Source: Purshia tridentata
Taxonomy: Eukaryota > Streptophyta > Magnoliopsida > Rosales > Rosaceae
Length of the DNA: 28,271 nt
Assembly (NCBI GenBank): GCA_003254885.1
Contig: QANT01000968.1
Span: 1 to 28,271, forward strand
Reading direction: 5' to 3'
Part shown: positions 1 through 11,133 of the stretch, in pieces
Position numbering within the stretch: position 1 is the first letter of the stretch
Layout: each line of letters begins with the position of its first letter
The notes under the pieces: model-generated
Seen by the model: the letters and a program-made list of their open reading frames with translations, nothing else
What the model was told of the DNA's origin: nothing
Databases searched by the model: none
Program-made: the position numbers and the translations under genes

Positions 1-104
1 CATAAGAGATTTATAGAAGGACAAAATTAAAACAAAAAAAAAATTCTATAAATTATACATGTTACAAGGAAAAAACAAGTAATCAATCAACCAAGGAAAC
101 AAAG

Positions 105-200
105 TGTAGGGGTTAAGTTAAGTGGTGAGAGTAATGTTTTAAGAACTTAGGATTAAAATAAATTTACGTTTCGATTCCCCTCAATTTATAAAAAAAAAAT
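105..200 (+). mobile_element. Degenerate tRNA-derived SINE-like fragment
   Basis: A box-A-like AAGTTAAGTGG at 115-125 and a box-B-like GTTTCGATTCC at 168-178 (each one mismatch from consensus), followed by an A-rich tail at 190-200. The spacing (53 bases) is wider than in a normal tRNA. It could also be a decayed tRNA pseudogene. Confidence 0.4.
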
Positions 201-2705
201 TATTTAAAATTCTTAATTGAACATAATATTCTCGATCATTTAACAGAAAATTTGACGGCATATGGTAAATTTGCTTCATTTTAAAAGGTTTGATGGCATT
301 TTGTCAACTTTTTTTTTCTTTTTTTTATATTTTATTTTAGGGCTGGCCGATGATGAGTTAATTGAGTTAGTTGGGTTGAGTCTATTCTGATTAAAAGTAA
401 TTAAGTAGGAAAGAATTAATATTAAAAACATATAGGGGACGAAGGACATGGGCCAACATGATGTAATGATGTAATGCAAAAAGCCCTGAAGGGCTGCGTG
501 AAATGATTCGGTTACTTGCAAATTAAAAAGTGCATGCTACACTCATAATTGCTTGTCTCGCTCACCCCTCACCGACAATCATTTGCCCTGCACAAAACAC
601 ATGCATGCATGCTTCACCCAACCATGCCCAAATCATCATAATCATCTCTGTAATTCTACGTGAATATCTTTAATACTATCATTTTATATATATATGCCAG
701 ACACTAGCTAATTCATACAAGTACACTTGTAGGTTGATTATTTTGACATATTCATTGCCTTGACCATGTCCAACAGTACAAAACTTTATTAAATATATAT
801 GTGTATATATCTAGGGATCAGTGCTATTACATAATCTATTAAATAAGCTTATTTAGGACATGGATCCTCTCCTTTTTCATTTTCTCTCCTCTAAAATCTT
901 ATTTGGCTATTTGATTTTGTGAATACATTGTGACTCCAGATATTTAAAATATCTATTACTTCACAGGCATAAAGCAAAGTATAGGACACCGATCCAAATC
1001 CGCTTATTTAAGAGATTATATATATCATAAGTCTCTTCACTTATTTACGATATGATTTTAGGTTGGATGCTCTAATTTAACATGCATAATATCAAAGTGG
1101 CAACCTACGCATTAGATTCAATATTTGATCACACGTGTTTCACGTAATCCAATATTACTCATACAAAGTAATTCATTTTTTTATCGTCTTATGTTTGGCT
1201 CAAATTCGGGCCACCATACATGACGAGGTGTGTTATAATTTTTTTAACATCTCCGCTCATTACTAATTGATTTTGAATTGAATACTATAATTATCACTAT
1301 TGGTTGGACTAATTAAGAATTGAATAAAGTTATATCCATGTTCATATCGGATCTTTTCATCAAATAAGTTAAATTTTTAAGGTTGAATTTTTAATATGGT
1401 ATTACAGTCATCAAATGTAGTTATCTAGGTACCCTTCACAACCACGACACATAAGATTTTTCACATTCACCCTAAAGTTTTAGGATGGATAGATGAACAA
1501 AGTGACCACCATTAAATAAAAAGATTTCAAATTGAATTATTAGTATAACACAATTAATTGGCATATATATATTGTTTCTTGCTGCTACCAAACACACTTA
1601 TAATGCTCTTTAACTAACATTATCATTGTTGAAGTGGTTTGCGAACAACTAAATGAAGCCCTCAAAACAGTGGTAGATTCAAAATTGGGACGCCTCAGCA
1701 GCTTTTTTCTCGTTTGTTTTCTTTTGTTGGAAGAGAGCCAATATTATAATTTACTAGAAGCTAATTCTATTTAAACCAAAAAAATTTCTTAAATTGTTCA
1801 ATTAAATAGTCCTCCATTCTTTTTTTTTTTTTTTAACAAAAAGTGGAGCCCAAAATCAGAGCTCATGATAGGATGGGCTCTTAATTAATTAAAAAATTTT
1901 TTTTTTCCAAATACAGTGTACTTACATACATGCATTTGGTGGGGGATAAAAGTGGTGCTTTGTAACATCTTCTCTATGGTGGCAGAGGCATGCATTCATG
2001 TGATCATATCATGATATATATAATATAGAAGGGTCTGGATTGGACCACCAAAAAACTGATTGACATAGCTTTTGGCGCTTTGCTTTGCTTTGCCAAAGCA
2101 CAAGCAGTGGTTAGAGGTAGATGAATTAATTGGTTTCCAAAATAGTTTATCACATGGGGTCACTAGCTACTAGCTTTAATGTCATTCTCATCCTTACACC
2201 AATTTATCAATTATAGCCTTCTAGGTCTTGAGGCATCTTTGGTGGGGAATCATATACTCACTACTTCAACTTCATTATCAAACCAATGATAAAAAGAAAA
2301 TAAGGAAAAGTTAGTTATACCCTCTAAACTCTTATTTTATTTTATTTTAATTTTATGGCCCATGCAAAGATGATAAATTAAGCAAAGAGGAATTATAAAT
2401 CCATTTGGAAGCGAGACTCCAATCATGAATTGAGGAGCCTCACCAATATAAGACTTAGCATTAGTACAATTCAAAGCATAAGAGGCTAGAAAGAATGTAT
2501 ATATAACTGGATTACAAGAATAATTAACGTAAACATATATATCTAACATCAGAAAATAAAGACCAATTAAACCCCTTATGCCTCATCCATAGTTAGACTC
2601 TTTGAATTTTGACTTGTGTTTCATTTTCATCTTTAAATTATTATTTTTTTGTCAAATTGACCCTATAAGAACTTTAATTAATTGAGAGATTATTATATAT
2701 ATATA
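201..2705. other. AT-rich intergenic DNA, no gene seen
   Basis: Short frames only, with no recognisable protein, RNA gene or splice-linked coding. Simple repeats include gcatgcatgc near 601-612 and TA runs near 690 and 1570. Confidence 0.6.
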
Positions 2706-3046
2706 TAGTCCTCGAACTTTACTTTAAGTATTACTTTCGTCTATGAGCTTATATTTTGAATTATATAGTTCACGAACTTTAACTTATGTATCACTTTAAT
2801 TAATTCATTCCTTTTAATAACATATATAACATTGAGAGAAAAAAGAGGAGATGTTATATTATCATTTTTTACCTTTCAAAAGGGCTCACAGGCTTGACAC
2901 CTAACTAAAATTGATGAAAAATTGGATGAAATTGATGGAATGGATTAGTGATACGAATGTGAAGATTTGGGGACTATAGAATTCAAAAAACAAGTTCATA
3001 GATCAAAATGATACAAAGGGTAAAGAGTCAGAATCCTTGTTGTAAT
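2706..3046. mobile_element. Foldback (MITE-like) element in the distal intergenic region
   Basis: The left arm 2706-2811 and right arm 2937-3046 are imperfect inverted repeats. Shared blocks include ctatgarctt, tttgaatt.tatag and gtatcact..at.attcattcc. The loop is about 125 bases. There is no coding capacity. Confidence 0.6.
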
Positions 3047-4393
3047 ATGCTCAACTTTAAATTTTGTGTTTAAAATGCTTATTGTGTCAATCAGTCAGGA
3101 CTTTAACTTAAAAGTGATCATTTTTACCATGATCACTTCTTTCAGATTCAGGTGTCCTTTCAACCTAATATATATCCTCCTCTATCTATAACCTTTCCTC
3201 CAAATATTTTGCAAGCAAATTTTCTTCAACTTTTTCATCTAAATTCGGAGTTATAAAATTCAGTTTAATCAAGTTAGATGATTGGATTGAGATTTAGCAT
3301 ATAATTATAGAAAAATTTCATGTAAATATTAGATTCAAGCTTGGTTGAAATTTTTTGAATAACTTTATCATTCAGTTATGATCTAAATGATCTTGGGTAT
3401 GATCATCTTAACTAGTTTTCATTTTGATTTCCATGGTCATTTGATGGAATAATCGGGATATATTCAAGTAATTTTAAAGTTTGTATTAAAAATTGGGGAC
3501 TATTTGATTAATTGGATTATAATTAGACAACAAAAAAATTACTGCATGATGATTAAAGTGAAGCCTATAAACATGGATTTAATCTAGTATGTTAAAGACT
3601 TTGAAAAATAATTACAAACTTGTTCTTGAACTCAACTATGCCTGCCATGCACCCCACTTTGGCTTATGATTTCTCTCATTCTACTTCATTAATTACATTT
3701 GCATGCATGTAAAGGCTTAATTTGATATATGTGGAACAAAAAACCTATGGTTTTAAAAATCAAAGTTAACAGAGAAAAAGAAAAGAGAGTAGGGGAGGGA
3801 GACCAAGATGAAGATAGAAGAAGCTAGAGGCGTGATAAGCACATGATATATACTTTTTTAAAAATCTATATATACAAAGCCAAAAAGAGGAGCAAAATGT
3901 TTAAATTTGTGAATTCTAAAAAAACACCTATTTAAAAAATAGATACTGATAATATTATTTATTATAAAGGTAAAATAGAATAATTAGAATCAAATAATAC
4001 AAAAATACAAAATTACACCCTTATTTTTAGCAATCCATCACACACTACCATTATTTTAAGACAAATAAACTATTAAAATTTTTAGTTGAATGTTTAAAAA
4101 GGTCAATGACACATACATTGTGCGTGGTAAAAGACTAGTTTGAGGCGTCTTTTTTTAAGCACAAAATTGAAGTTTAAGGGACAAATTAATTGACAAAATC
4201 AAATTTAGAGACTGAAGTAGTGGAATACCTTTATATATACAATACTATTAATGACAAGAAAGGTGGCTTATAAAATTATGGTATGAAAATATGATAAGAA
4301 TAGCTATATTAACTGTTACACATATATAGTTTTTTTTTGTAAGAACCGAACACGATAGTTTGAGGGCATGACTAAATTTTTTCCAAGAAAAAA
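3047..4393. other. AT-rich intergenic DNA, no gene seen
   Basis: Downstream of the foldback element and before the duplicated GA block. I find no coding or RNA feature. Confidence 0.6.
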
Positions 4394-4611
4394 TAAGAGA
4401 GAGAGAGAGAGAGAGTTGCTTTTCAGCTATAGAAATATAATAATGAAAAGAAGAAGAAATTAGGAGAAAGCATGCAAGTCATGATGTTCAGTGTGCTTTC
4501 TAAGAGAGAGAGAGAGAGAGAGTGAGTTGCTTTTCAGCTATAGAAATATAATAATGAAAAGAAGAAGAAATTAAGAAAAAGCATGCAAGTCATGATGTTC
4601 AGTGTGCTTTC
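4394..4611. repeat. Tandem duplication (107/111 bp) with GA microsatellite, 3' flank of RhoGDI
   Basis: Copies 4394-4500 and 4501-4611 both run from taagagagaga through gttgcttttcagctatagaa to gtgtgctttc. They differ in GA-tract length, a gtga insertion and a few bases. They lie 180-395 bp past the RhoGDI stop, so they may fall in or just after its 3' UTR, where the transcript would carry CU repeats. Confidence 0.95.
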
Positions 4612-4788
4612 TCATTGAATAAAAGTTTGGATTGCATTGTGCTGATCCCTTTGATTACAAGAGGTACGGTACAATTACAAGCAAGCTAGAGGAGTAATAT
4701 TTCACTAAAAGGTTATTAATTTGAAGCATCACCAAGCCAAAGCTAACAAGCTGTCAAGATCAACACAATATATAGATGGAAATCAATT

Positions 4789-6516
4789 TCAAGAGGGTGT
4801 TGCCCAGTTCTTCTGGATTTCAAAGTAGTAACTGAGGTCCAGATAGCATTTTCCATCATCATCCACAAACTGAAACAATAAAAAGAAAAAATATATATAA
4901 CTAAATGTATGTGAATGAATAAAAGCCTTTGTACCAAGAATTCCCTTAATTGATGATTTGGTTTCGAATCCTTACTTTTGTTCTCACATAGTACCAACCC
5001 CTCGCAAACATGCTTGTAGGGACAATGTCTTCTTCGGTTTCACATGTATAAGGGTCTTGTTGAGGACTAAAGGTTCCCAGCATTCTTTTTGAATTGTCCA
5101 CTGTCAAATATTTCAACAATCATTAGTAGTATAGTAATTTTAGACAGTGATAACATAATGTAACAGATAATTTTAAATTTTATTAATTTTTTGCAAAAAT
5201 GATGGGATTGAGAAACTTAAAATATGGACGGTTCAATTTATTGGATCACATTGCAGAACATTTTATGAGTACGTAGCCCCATGACATTTACTTTTTTTTA
5301 GAATAAAATGAGGGTATATCCGTATATGTACTGGTATGAGAATAAAAAACAAATTTATTTAAGATATAATTAAAAAAAAACACCTATTTAAGGGATTATT
5401 TGTAGAGCACACTCTAAACTGTATTTTGATTATTTGGAACCGTATAGCTTTTAGGTATCAATTGAATAATCATTTTTGAAAAAAATTAGATAAATCATAA
5501 ACTATTAATCCGTCTAATTAAATGGTAAACATTTTAAATGTTTATAAAAGTTATTTAATTTGTTCGCCTATTTATTTAACTAAATTTGATAGCTTAAAAT
5601 ATGGTTTTTTTATTTGTCTAAGACGATATTTGAATACAAATTTAAAAAATCGTCAAAATATAATATAAAGTGAACTCTATATATATATAAAAGAGATTTT
5701 TTAAACAAAATTATTTGAGGAATACTACTATATATATATATATAAATAAATTTATGAATGTTTTACCTTTGATACCAGTCTTCCACACTGAGTTGGTGTA
5801 CTTGAGGCCTGAAACAATATTATTGGAGACAGTGAATGTGAATCTGATGCGGTATTTGGTTCCTTGTTTGAGGGTGAAGAGACTGCTCTTGGAGTTGGAT
5901 TTCTTAGTGAATGGAATTTGCAGCACAAGATCCGGCCTGCCCCGGCACACTATTGTCAGGCTTTCAACCCTCACTTCTGCTTCTTTGCTCTCTGATTATT
6001 AACAACAATTTTTAATTTTAGAACCTAAAACTCAAGCTTAATTAAATTTCATGAACTAATCAGAATGATAAACAGAAATTATATATATCTATACCTCCAA
6101 CAGAGGATAGATCAACACTCCCAAGAAGTTGTTCCTTCCATTTCCTCAAACTCTCATCATCCTTAATTAGAAGAATTAAGTTATGAGATGATCAAACATT
6201 AATGAAAGAAAAAAGTTGAAAAAGAGAGAGAGAGAACAAAATGAACTGAAAGTAAAAATGTGCTACATACTTTATCTTTCTCAAGCTGCTCCTTGAGAGA
6301 AAACTGAGGGCCAACAACCAATTCGTTTTCAGAGTTCAATGTGGCAATGTCATCTCCTTCTTCATGATCAACCTCATGATCAGGCTCACCACCTGCGTCT
6401 ATCTTGTTGCTGTTGTTCTTGTCAATATTCTTCAACTCCTCTTCCTCCATTTGAGAATTGAAAGGAATGTCTTTGGTTGCAGAGATAGCTCCCACAGCGG
6501 CCGACATTGTTACCAA
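4789..6516 (-). CDS. Rho GDP-dissociation inhibitor (RhoGDI, ROP regulator), 5 exons
   Basis: Cytosolic protein that extracts prenylated ROP GTPases from membranes and blocks GDP release; in Arabidopsis the RhoGDI SCN1 focuses root-hair outgrowth at one site (family knowledge). Exons: 6271-6516, 6095-6161, 5767-5991, 4976-5100, 4789-4869, all GT-AG with phases 0, 1, 1, 0, giving 247 residues against about 240 for known plant RhoGDIs. An acidic variable N-terminus (1 to about 65) is followed by the amphipathic arm around FSLKEQLEKDKDDESLRKWK, which binds the GTPase switch regions. The immunoglobulin-like prenyl-binding sandwich then includes SLTIVCRGRPDLVLQIPF, VSGLKYTNSVWKTGIKV, LGTFSPQ, SMFARGWYYVRTKF and DDDGKCYL. 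The protein ends in WATPS and TGA. An in-frame ATG three codons in (6507) gives the more family-like start MSAAV; either is possible. The gene looks intact. Confidence 0.95.
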
Positions 6517-7151
6517 AAGAGATTAAGAAACAACTTCAAAAGCTAGCAAATGTATTTTTGAGGGGTTCCAAGAGACAAGGTTGGTTTTGTAGCCTTTTTC
6601 CAAAACTAGCTTGTACCAAATTTAGAGGCTCTGTACCATATATATTTGGATGCTTCACTGTTTTCTGTGTGTGTTGGGTTGTAGAAGATATGAAGAGGAA
6701 CAGGGTTTGCACTTTGCAGCAAACTATATGCAGTTCAGTTGTGAAAGAGATTGATTGGGGATTTGGAGGTGACTTGCTAGGTAATGAGGGTGGGATATAT
6801 AATGTTGAGAGACAATTCTAGCAATGCCTTTTCAACAGAAGAATTCTATCACTGCACCCAATCCCCCTTTTTTTAACAAAAACTTCCCACTTTACTTAAA
6901 GAAAATTAAAAAAGAGAAAAATAATCTTTTGTGACTTTGTGTCCACTTCCTTTATTTACTCACTACACTTCATCCACCAATTTTTTTATGTTTTTGTTTT
7001 TTACTAGTCTCCCACTTTACTTAAAGGAAACAAAACTCTCGGGCTCCCAGCATGCACTCACGCACATGCGAATAGACTTTTTATATTTTATATTTTTTTT
7101 CTTAGTGAAATATATGGGTAGTTGGTGACTTGGTGGTATAAAGAACTAAAT
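6517..7151. promoter_or_regulatory. Upstream region and presumed promoter of RhoGDI
   Basis: A TATA-like run (plus atatatat, 6638-6645) lies about 125 bp above the RhoGDI ATG, and another (gatatataat) about 275 bp above it near 6795. Either could set the transcription start; there is no direct evidence. Plus-strand frames here look accidental. Confidence 0.35.
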
Positions 7152-8104
7152 GGGTAAGAAATTCTATACATACCTTACAAATTTCTTATTTTACACAACC
7201 TTCTCAATACACGAACTTTATGTTTTATTCATTTTCTTATTATATCCGATTCAATTCCAATTATATTCCTTGGTATACCCAACTCACTTTTTTCAATTTC
7301 TCTCCTTACCCAACGTTTTAAACACCCAATCACTCAATTTCTCGCCTTACCCAACACATTCCCACCGCATGCACCACCCTCTTCCCTCCTTTTCCCGCTC
7401 TCCTCTCTCCCTTTTGGTCTCTGCTCAGCTCCAGCGAGCACCCCTCCCCTCTATTTCCCTCTCTCTCTCCTTTCTCCCTTTTTGTCTCTGTCTAGCTCCG
7501 GCAAGCCGAAACCAGTGTGCCATCTTCCTCCACAGCGACCACCACGGCGACCACTAGCCACACCGTTCTGGAGTCAACCACCGAATAGAACAATATTGTT
7601 CAGCAGAGTGATGCCGAACAAACCCACCGATTTCGACGGAGGACTACCGAACAAACCCACTGTTTTCGGTGGAGGACTGCCGAATGGACCCTTTGTTTTC
7701 GGCGTAGGACTGCCAAACGGCCTGCGAAGCTCATCATCTTGGTTACAAAGAGGAGAGAGAGAAAGGAGATCGTAGAGGGTGTAGAGAAGAGGAGAGAAAG
7801 TATGCCGGAGAAGGTGAAGAGAAAAGGAGAGGTCAGGTGAGATGGTGGTGGCGGGAAGAAGGTGGTCACCGCGGGGCACCAATTGGGTTGGGAGGGGTCA
7901 TCGCCGAGAACCAACTGGGTTGGGTTGGGAAGGGCCATTGCCGGCTGGCCGGAGGTGGCTGGTCTGCTGGTAATGGTCGCATACGGGGAGCTGGGAGAGA
8001 AAAGAGATTGCGAGAGAGAGGGGATGTGGGACAAAATGGTCAGTTCATGTTCAAATTTTTTGGTGGGTAAAATAAGAAAATTGTAGGTATGTATAGAATT
8101 TCCC
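7152..8104. mobile_element. Non-autonomous TIR DNA transposon (about 0.95 kb) with GC-rich cargo
   Basis: The left end 7152-7194 (gggtaagaaattctatacat...) and right end 8067-8104 are inverted repeats of about 40 bp, with a 4-base gap near the tip and few mismatches. The interior is distinctly GC-rich compared with its surroundings. It is pyrimidine-rich on the left (7370-7500) and purine-rich on the right (7740-8040), so imperfect symmetry extends inward. It has no transposase frame, and no clear target-site duplication was found. The size and captured-looking interior suggest a MULE-type non-autonomous element; the superfamily is inference. Confidence 0.68.
7613..7726 (+). repeat. 33-bp tandem repeat (3.4 copies) inside the TIR element
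   Basis: Units 7613-7645, 7646-7678 and 7679-7711 plus a partial fourth. Each starts ccgaa and ends ggaggact or taggact. The period is a multiple of three, and a plus-strand frame reads LPNKPTxFxGG repeated every 11 residues; the minus frame is also open. It could be a coding remnant or just an array. Confidence 0.85.
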
Positions 8105-8471
8105 TTTGCAATAAACTTCAGCAGTTGAATAGAAATATCCTATAGGGCCATACTGAAGAGAAAGCCAAAGTGCATCGCATAGTTTTAGTGAAATGTAGTT
8201 GTTTGTTCCAATATTATCAATTAGATTAATTAAGCTTGATCTACTTAAACTAAACGACCACGTTTAAATATCTATTAATCTTGAATTAGAGGAATTGGGA
8301 ATTTATAATCAATCAATTACCAGGTTGTAGTAATATGACATGTTTGACCAACTAACAGGTGGCATGGCATAGAGAGAAGCTATCTCTACTCTTCCGTTTT
8401 CAACACCTAAAACACTTTCTCACATAAGAGCAGAGAGAAAAATAAGAGCAAAGAAGAAATAATTTTAATTC

Positions 8472-8624
8472 AGGGGCTTCTCTCCTGCGAAAAAAAAGCG
8501 GAGAGAATGCGAAAACATAAATAGACGAAATGTAGTGCTACGTTTTGGCGCAAGTGCACAGTAATCCAGTATCTCCTTCCGCATTCTCTCCGCAGCTTCT
8601 CCTCTTAGGGGAGAAGCATCCATT
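8472..8624. repeat. Imperfect inverted repeat with about 45-bp arms
   Basis: The left arm (8472-8515) has gcttctctcct and gcggagagaatgcg. The right arm (8578-8624) has their reverse complements cgcattctctccgc and ggggagaagc. The loop is about 62 bases. A minus-strand frame crosses it but matches no protein I know. It may be a small MITE or a transcribed hairpin. Confidence 0.65.
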
Positions 8625-8995
8625 TTAATTCTTCTACAAAGATGAAGAAGCTCCTTGATTAAGCAGTTACCTAACAGGTTTTGAGGGAAGGGAACAATCG
8701 AGTTTGGATGTATATAACTCAATTGTCTTTTCCTTTTTACTCTTCGGGTATGAGAATCAATGTAACTCAATAGCTAGTTAGTACTCATTTTTGTTTGGGT
8801 GTGGGGAAAAAAAAAAAAAAACTTTCATTACCTGAAAGTTATTGGTCTCAAACTGATGAACAGATAGAAAATAGTGAGGGGCTCGAGAGGCAAAATGAAA
8901 AAATTCCTAACTATAAATAACAAGGAGTACCCCCACCAACAAAAAAACAAAGAAAAGTTCCAACTATAAGTCCCTTTTAAAAAGCCCAAATTGCA

Positions 8996-9330
8996 TTTGT
9001 CCCTATAGTTTCAATTATTTTCCATCATCCCGTTGTTTCAATTTTGGTAATTTTAATCTTGCACTTTTTATAACGACCGCAATCAAGTTCAAAATGTTAC
9101 CTCGTCTATTTTGAAGACAAAAATATGACATGGAGTGCACATTCAATAAGAAAATCTCCAAAATGCTTACTCACAAGCCATACATGTGCATGTCATGTTG
9201 AATTTATGCCTTCAAAATAAACAGGTTTAACATCTTGGATTTGATTGCAATCGATATGAAAGTACATGATTAAAATTAACAAAATTAAATTTACCATACA
9301 TAATGAAAAATAATTGAAAATTTAGTCAAA
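8996..9330. mobile_element. Foldback (MITE-like) element
   Basis: The left arm 8996-9140 (starting tttgtccctatagtttcaat) and right arm 9185-9330 (reverse complement starting tttgactaaattttcaatta) are alignable over about 145 bp, with scattered mismatches and a loop of about 44 bases. Shared blocks include gcaatcaa, tctattttgaag and tatgacatg...tgcac. There is no coding capacity. It is typical of palindromic non-autonomous elements near plant genes. Confidence 0.68.
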
Positions 9331-10234
9331 ACAACAAAATAAAAAAACCATCTTGGTACCACATACAATGGGTATACACACATTTTTGTCTCTCAGCCTC
9401 TCACTCCAAGTCACGTAATAAAAGAAATAAACATAAAAAATGTGTGCATTCGTGATATACAAGTTGATTTTCCTTGCAAAGAGCAAAGGCTTTAGATTTT
9501 CTGTTGTATTTGCGAAATGATTGCAAATCCTATCTCCATGAGTCCACGAATCCAAGCCTGGAAGCCCAGCCAGGTCAGTACATAGATGATTTTTCAGCTG
9601 CTCTCTCAAAGCCTTTGTCCTCATTATTTGCTATTTTGCTTGTTTGAGTGTCAATGTCGAAGGTGCTTGTGATGTTAGCCTTGCCAATACCATTACAATG
9701 CTCTACTACGTACCATCGAAGTATTTTAGTTTGGTTGGAGGGGCCTTGAATTATGGCCTCCTCCCTTTTTTCACTTCAGGATTAGGTTCCGGTTAAAGTA
9801 ATATAAATAGTTCCAATAAACTCTTCTTTCAATAACAAATAATAAGATAAAAACTCCCAGCATGCCTCATTGTAGAGTATTAAGTTGGCTTTGAGGAAAA
9901 ATATTATGATTACAGAGCCCTATTATAAGTGGTCGAAGATACAATAATACATGAGAACTATAATTATACAGATCATATACTTTTCACTTTCAAGAAGCCA
10001 TACAAACGCAAATTCCAATATACCATAAGTTCAGCAAGAAGCATAAAGAAGCCTTCCTTCCACCGGGTCCACCTGGACTTCATGGAGACGGCTTCTGTCT
10101 ACAGTGAGTACACAAACAGGCACAGTTATTGAAACCACATCCAATACTTAGCTTCACCCAGATCCATGCTACCTGGTTTCTAAGCAGCACTCCATGTTAA
10201 AGGAATATATGCTTACAAGCTAGTTACAGAGTTT
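9331..10234 (-). other. PWD 3' UTR and downstream intergenic DNA
   Basis: Immediately past the PWD TAA. The 3' UTR end is not evident; I found no clear AATAAA on the minus strand in this stretch. A 100-codon minus-strand frame at 9322-9624 has no family features. Confidence 0.45.
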
Positions 10235-11133
10235 TTATAGGGGCTGTGGCCGTGTCTGGACTACAAAGATATCATTTCCAACAAGACATCCTTCTACATC
10301 CTGTGGGCAGCCAAACTTCTTCTCAAGGAAAAGCCCAACGGCACCAAGGCGCTGACCAAGCTGTTGACGGAAACTTGGATCAATCGTTAATGGTTTCTTG
10401 CTGTAGTCCACAGTCAAATGGATAACCTCCCCGTCAGCAGGGCCTGCACCAAGTAGCTCCTCACTGAAATTCGCAAATGCTAGCGTCCGCACATTCCCAT
10501 TGAGTTTCCCAGATGATAAACGCCACGGTGTACCCCTGGTGCCTGAAGCCAAAGTTTCACCAAGGCCAGAAGCAATTTCAGCCTCAACAGAATTATGATC
10601 TTGGTCAGTTGGGCTGACTGTATGAAGCACAAACGATAACTCTGGTGAAAGCATTTCTTGCACCAAAATTGCCATTGTAGCTTCCTTCTGAGGTACACCA
10701 GCAGCTCGACGGCTCAAAACTGCTCTCCGGGTGTAAAGTGAAGCCCATACTCTGCTAATAGCATTCGAAAAAACTGTTGGATTTGATGCACTAACATTGG
10801 GAATTGAATCATATAGCCCAGCAGCTGACATTCCAGCCAAGTCCTCAACATTAGCACTTGAACGAACAATTAGGCGTGCATTGCTTGGAAATATTCTTCC
10901 AATGCCATCAATGATGTCTTTTGGGGGCTGTAGGGAAGAGATCAGTTCCTGGAGCTGACAGCACAGTTGGTCAAGTTTACCACCTTCCAGCTTCAATGTT
11001 TCTATCTTATCTAGAAAGGACCTGAATAATTCCATGGATTTGCTTTGCTCTAATGCCAATTCCATAGAGCCAAATGGTATAACTGCCCCTGCAGGGACTT
11101 TAAATGAAGCTGTTACCCCTTGGTCACCATAAA
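10235..11133 (-). other. PWD: PWD exon 19: nucleotide-binding (PEP/pyruvate-dikinase-type) domain and stop
   Basis: The last exon encodes residues 899-1197. It includes [20 protein letters not shown] (about 987-1006), the Arg-rich [18 protein letters not shown] segment, a VQEM block, and the C-terminus [20 protein letters not shown] followed by TAA. These are hallmarks of the PPDK_N-type ATP-grasp domain shared by dikinases. The upstream acceptor is TTGGCAG before TTTATGG. An open frame extends a few codons into the intron (to 11140), so the first Met seen there is not a real start. Confidence 0.93.

Noticed and set aside
946..954. Evening-element match AAAATATCT far from any gene
   Set aside because: It is part of an AT-rich palindrome in intergenic DNA with no nearby promoter; probably chance. 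A reverse match at 22128-22136 lies within an intron and is treated likewise.
5715..6002. 95-codon plus-strand open frame
   Set aside because: It is opposite RhoGDI exon 3, whose minus-strand product is a clear family member.
8465..8770. 101-codon minus-strand open frame with a DASPLRGEAAERMRKEIL segment
   Set aside because: The frame crosses an inverted repeat and matches no family I know; no splice-linked or conserved context.
9322..9624. 100-codon minus-strand open frame past the PWD 3' end
   Set aside because: It has no recognisable domain, half of it is AT-rich hydrophobic filler, and its end overlaps the foldback element.
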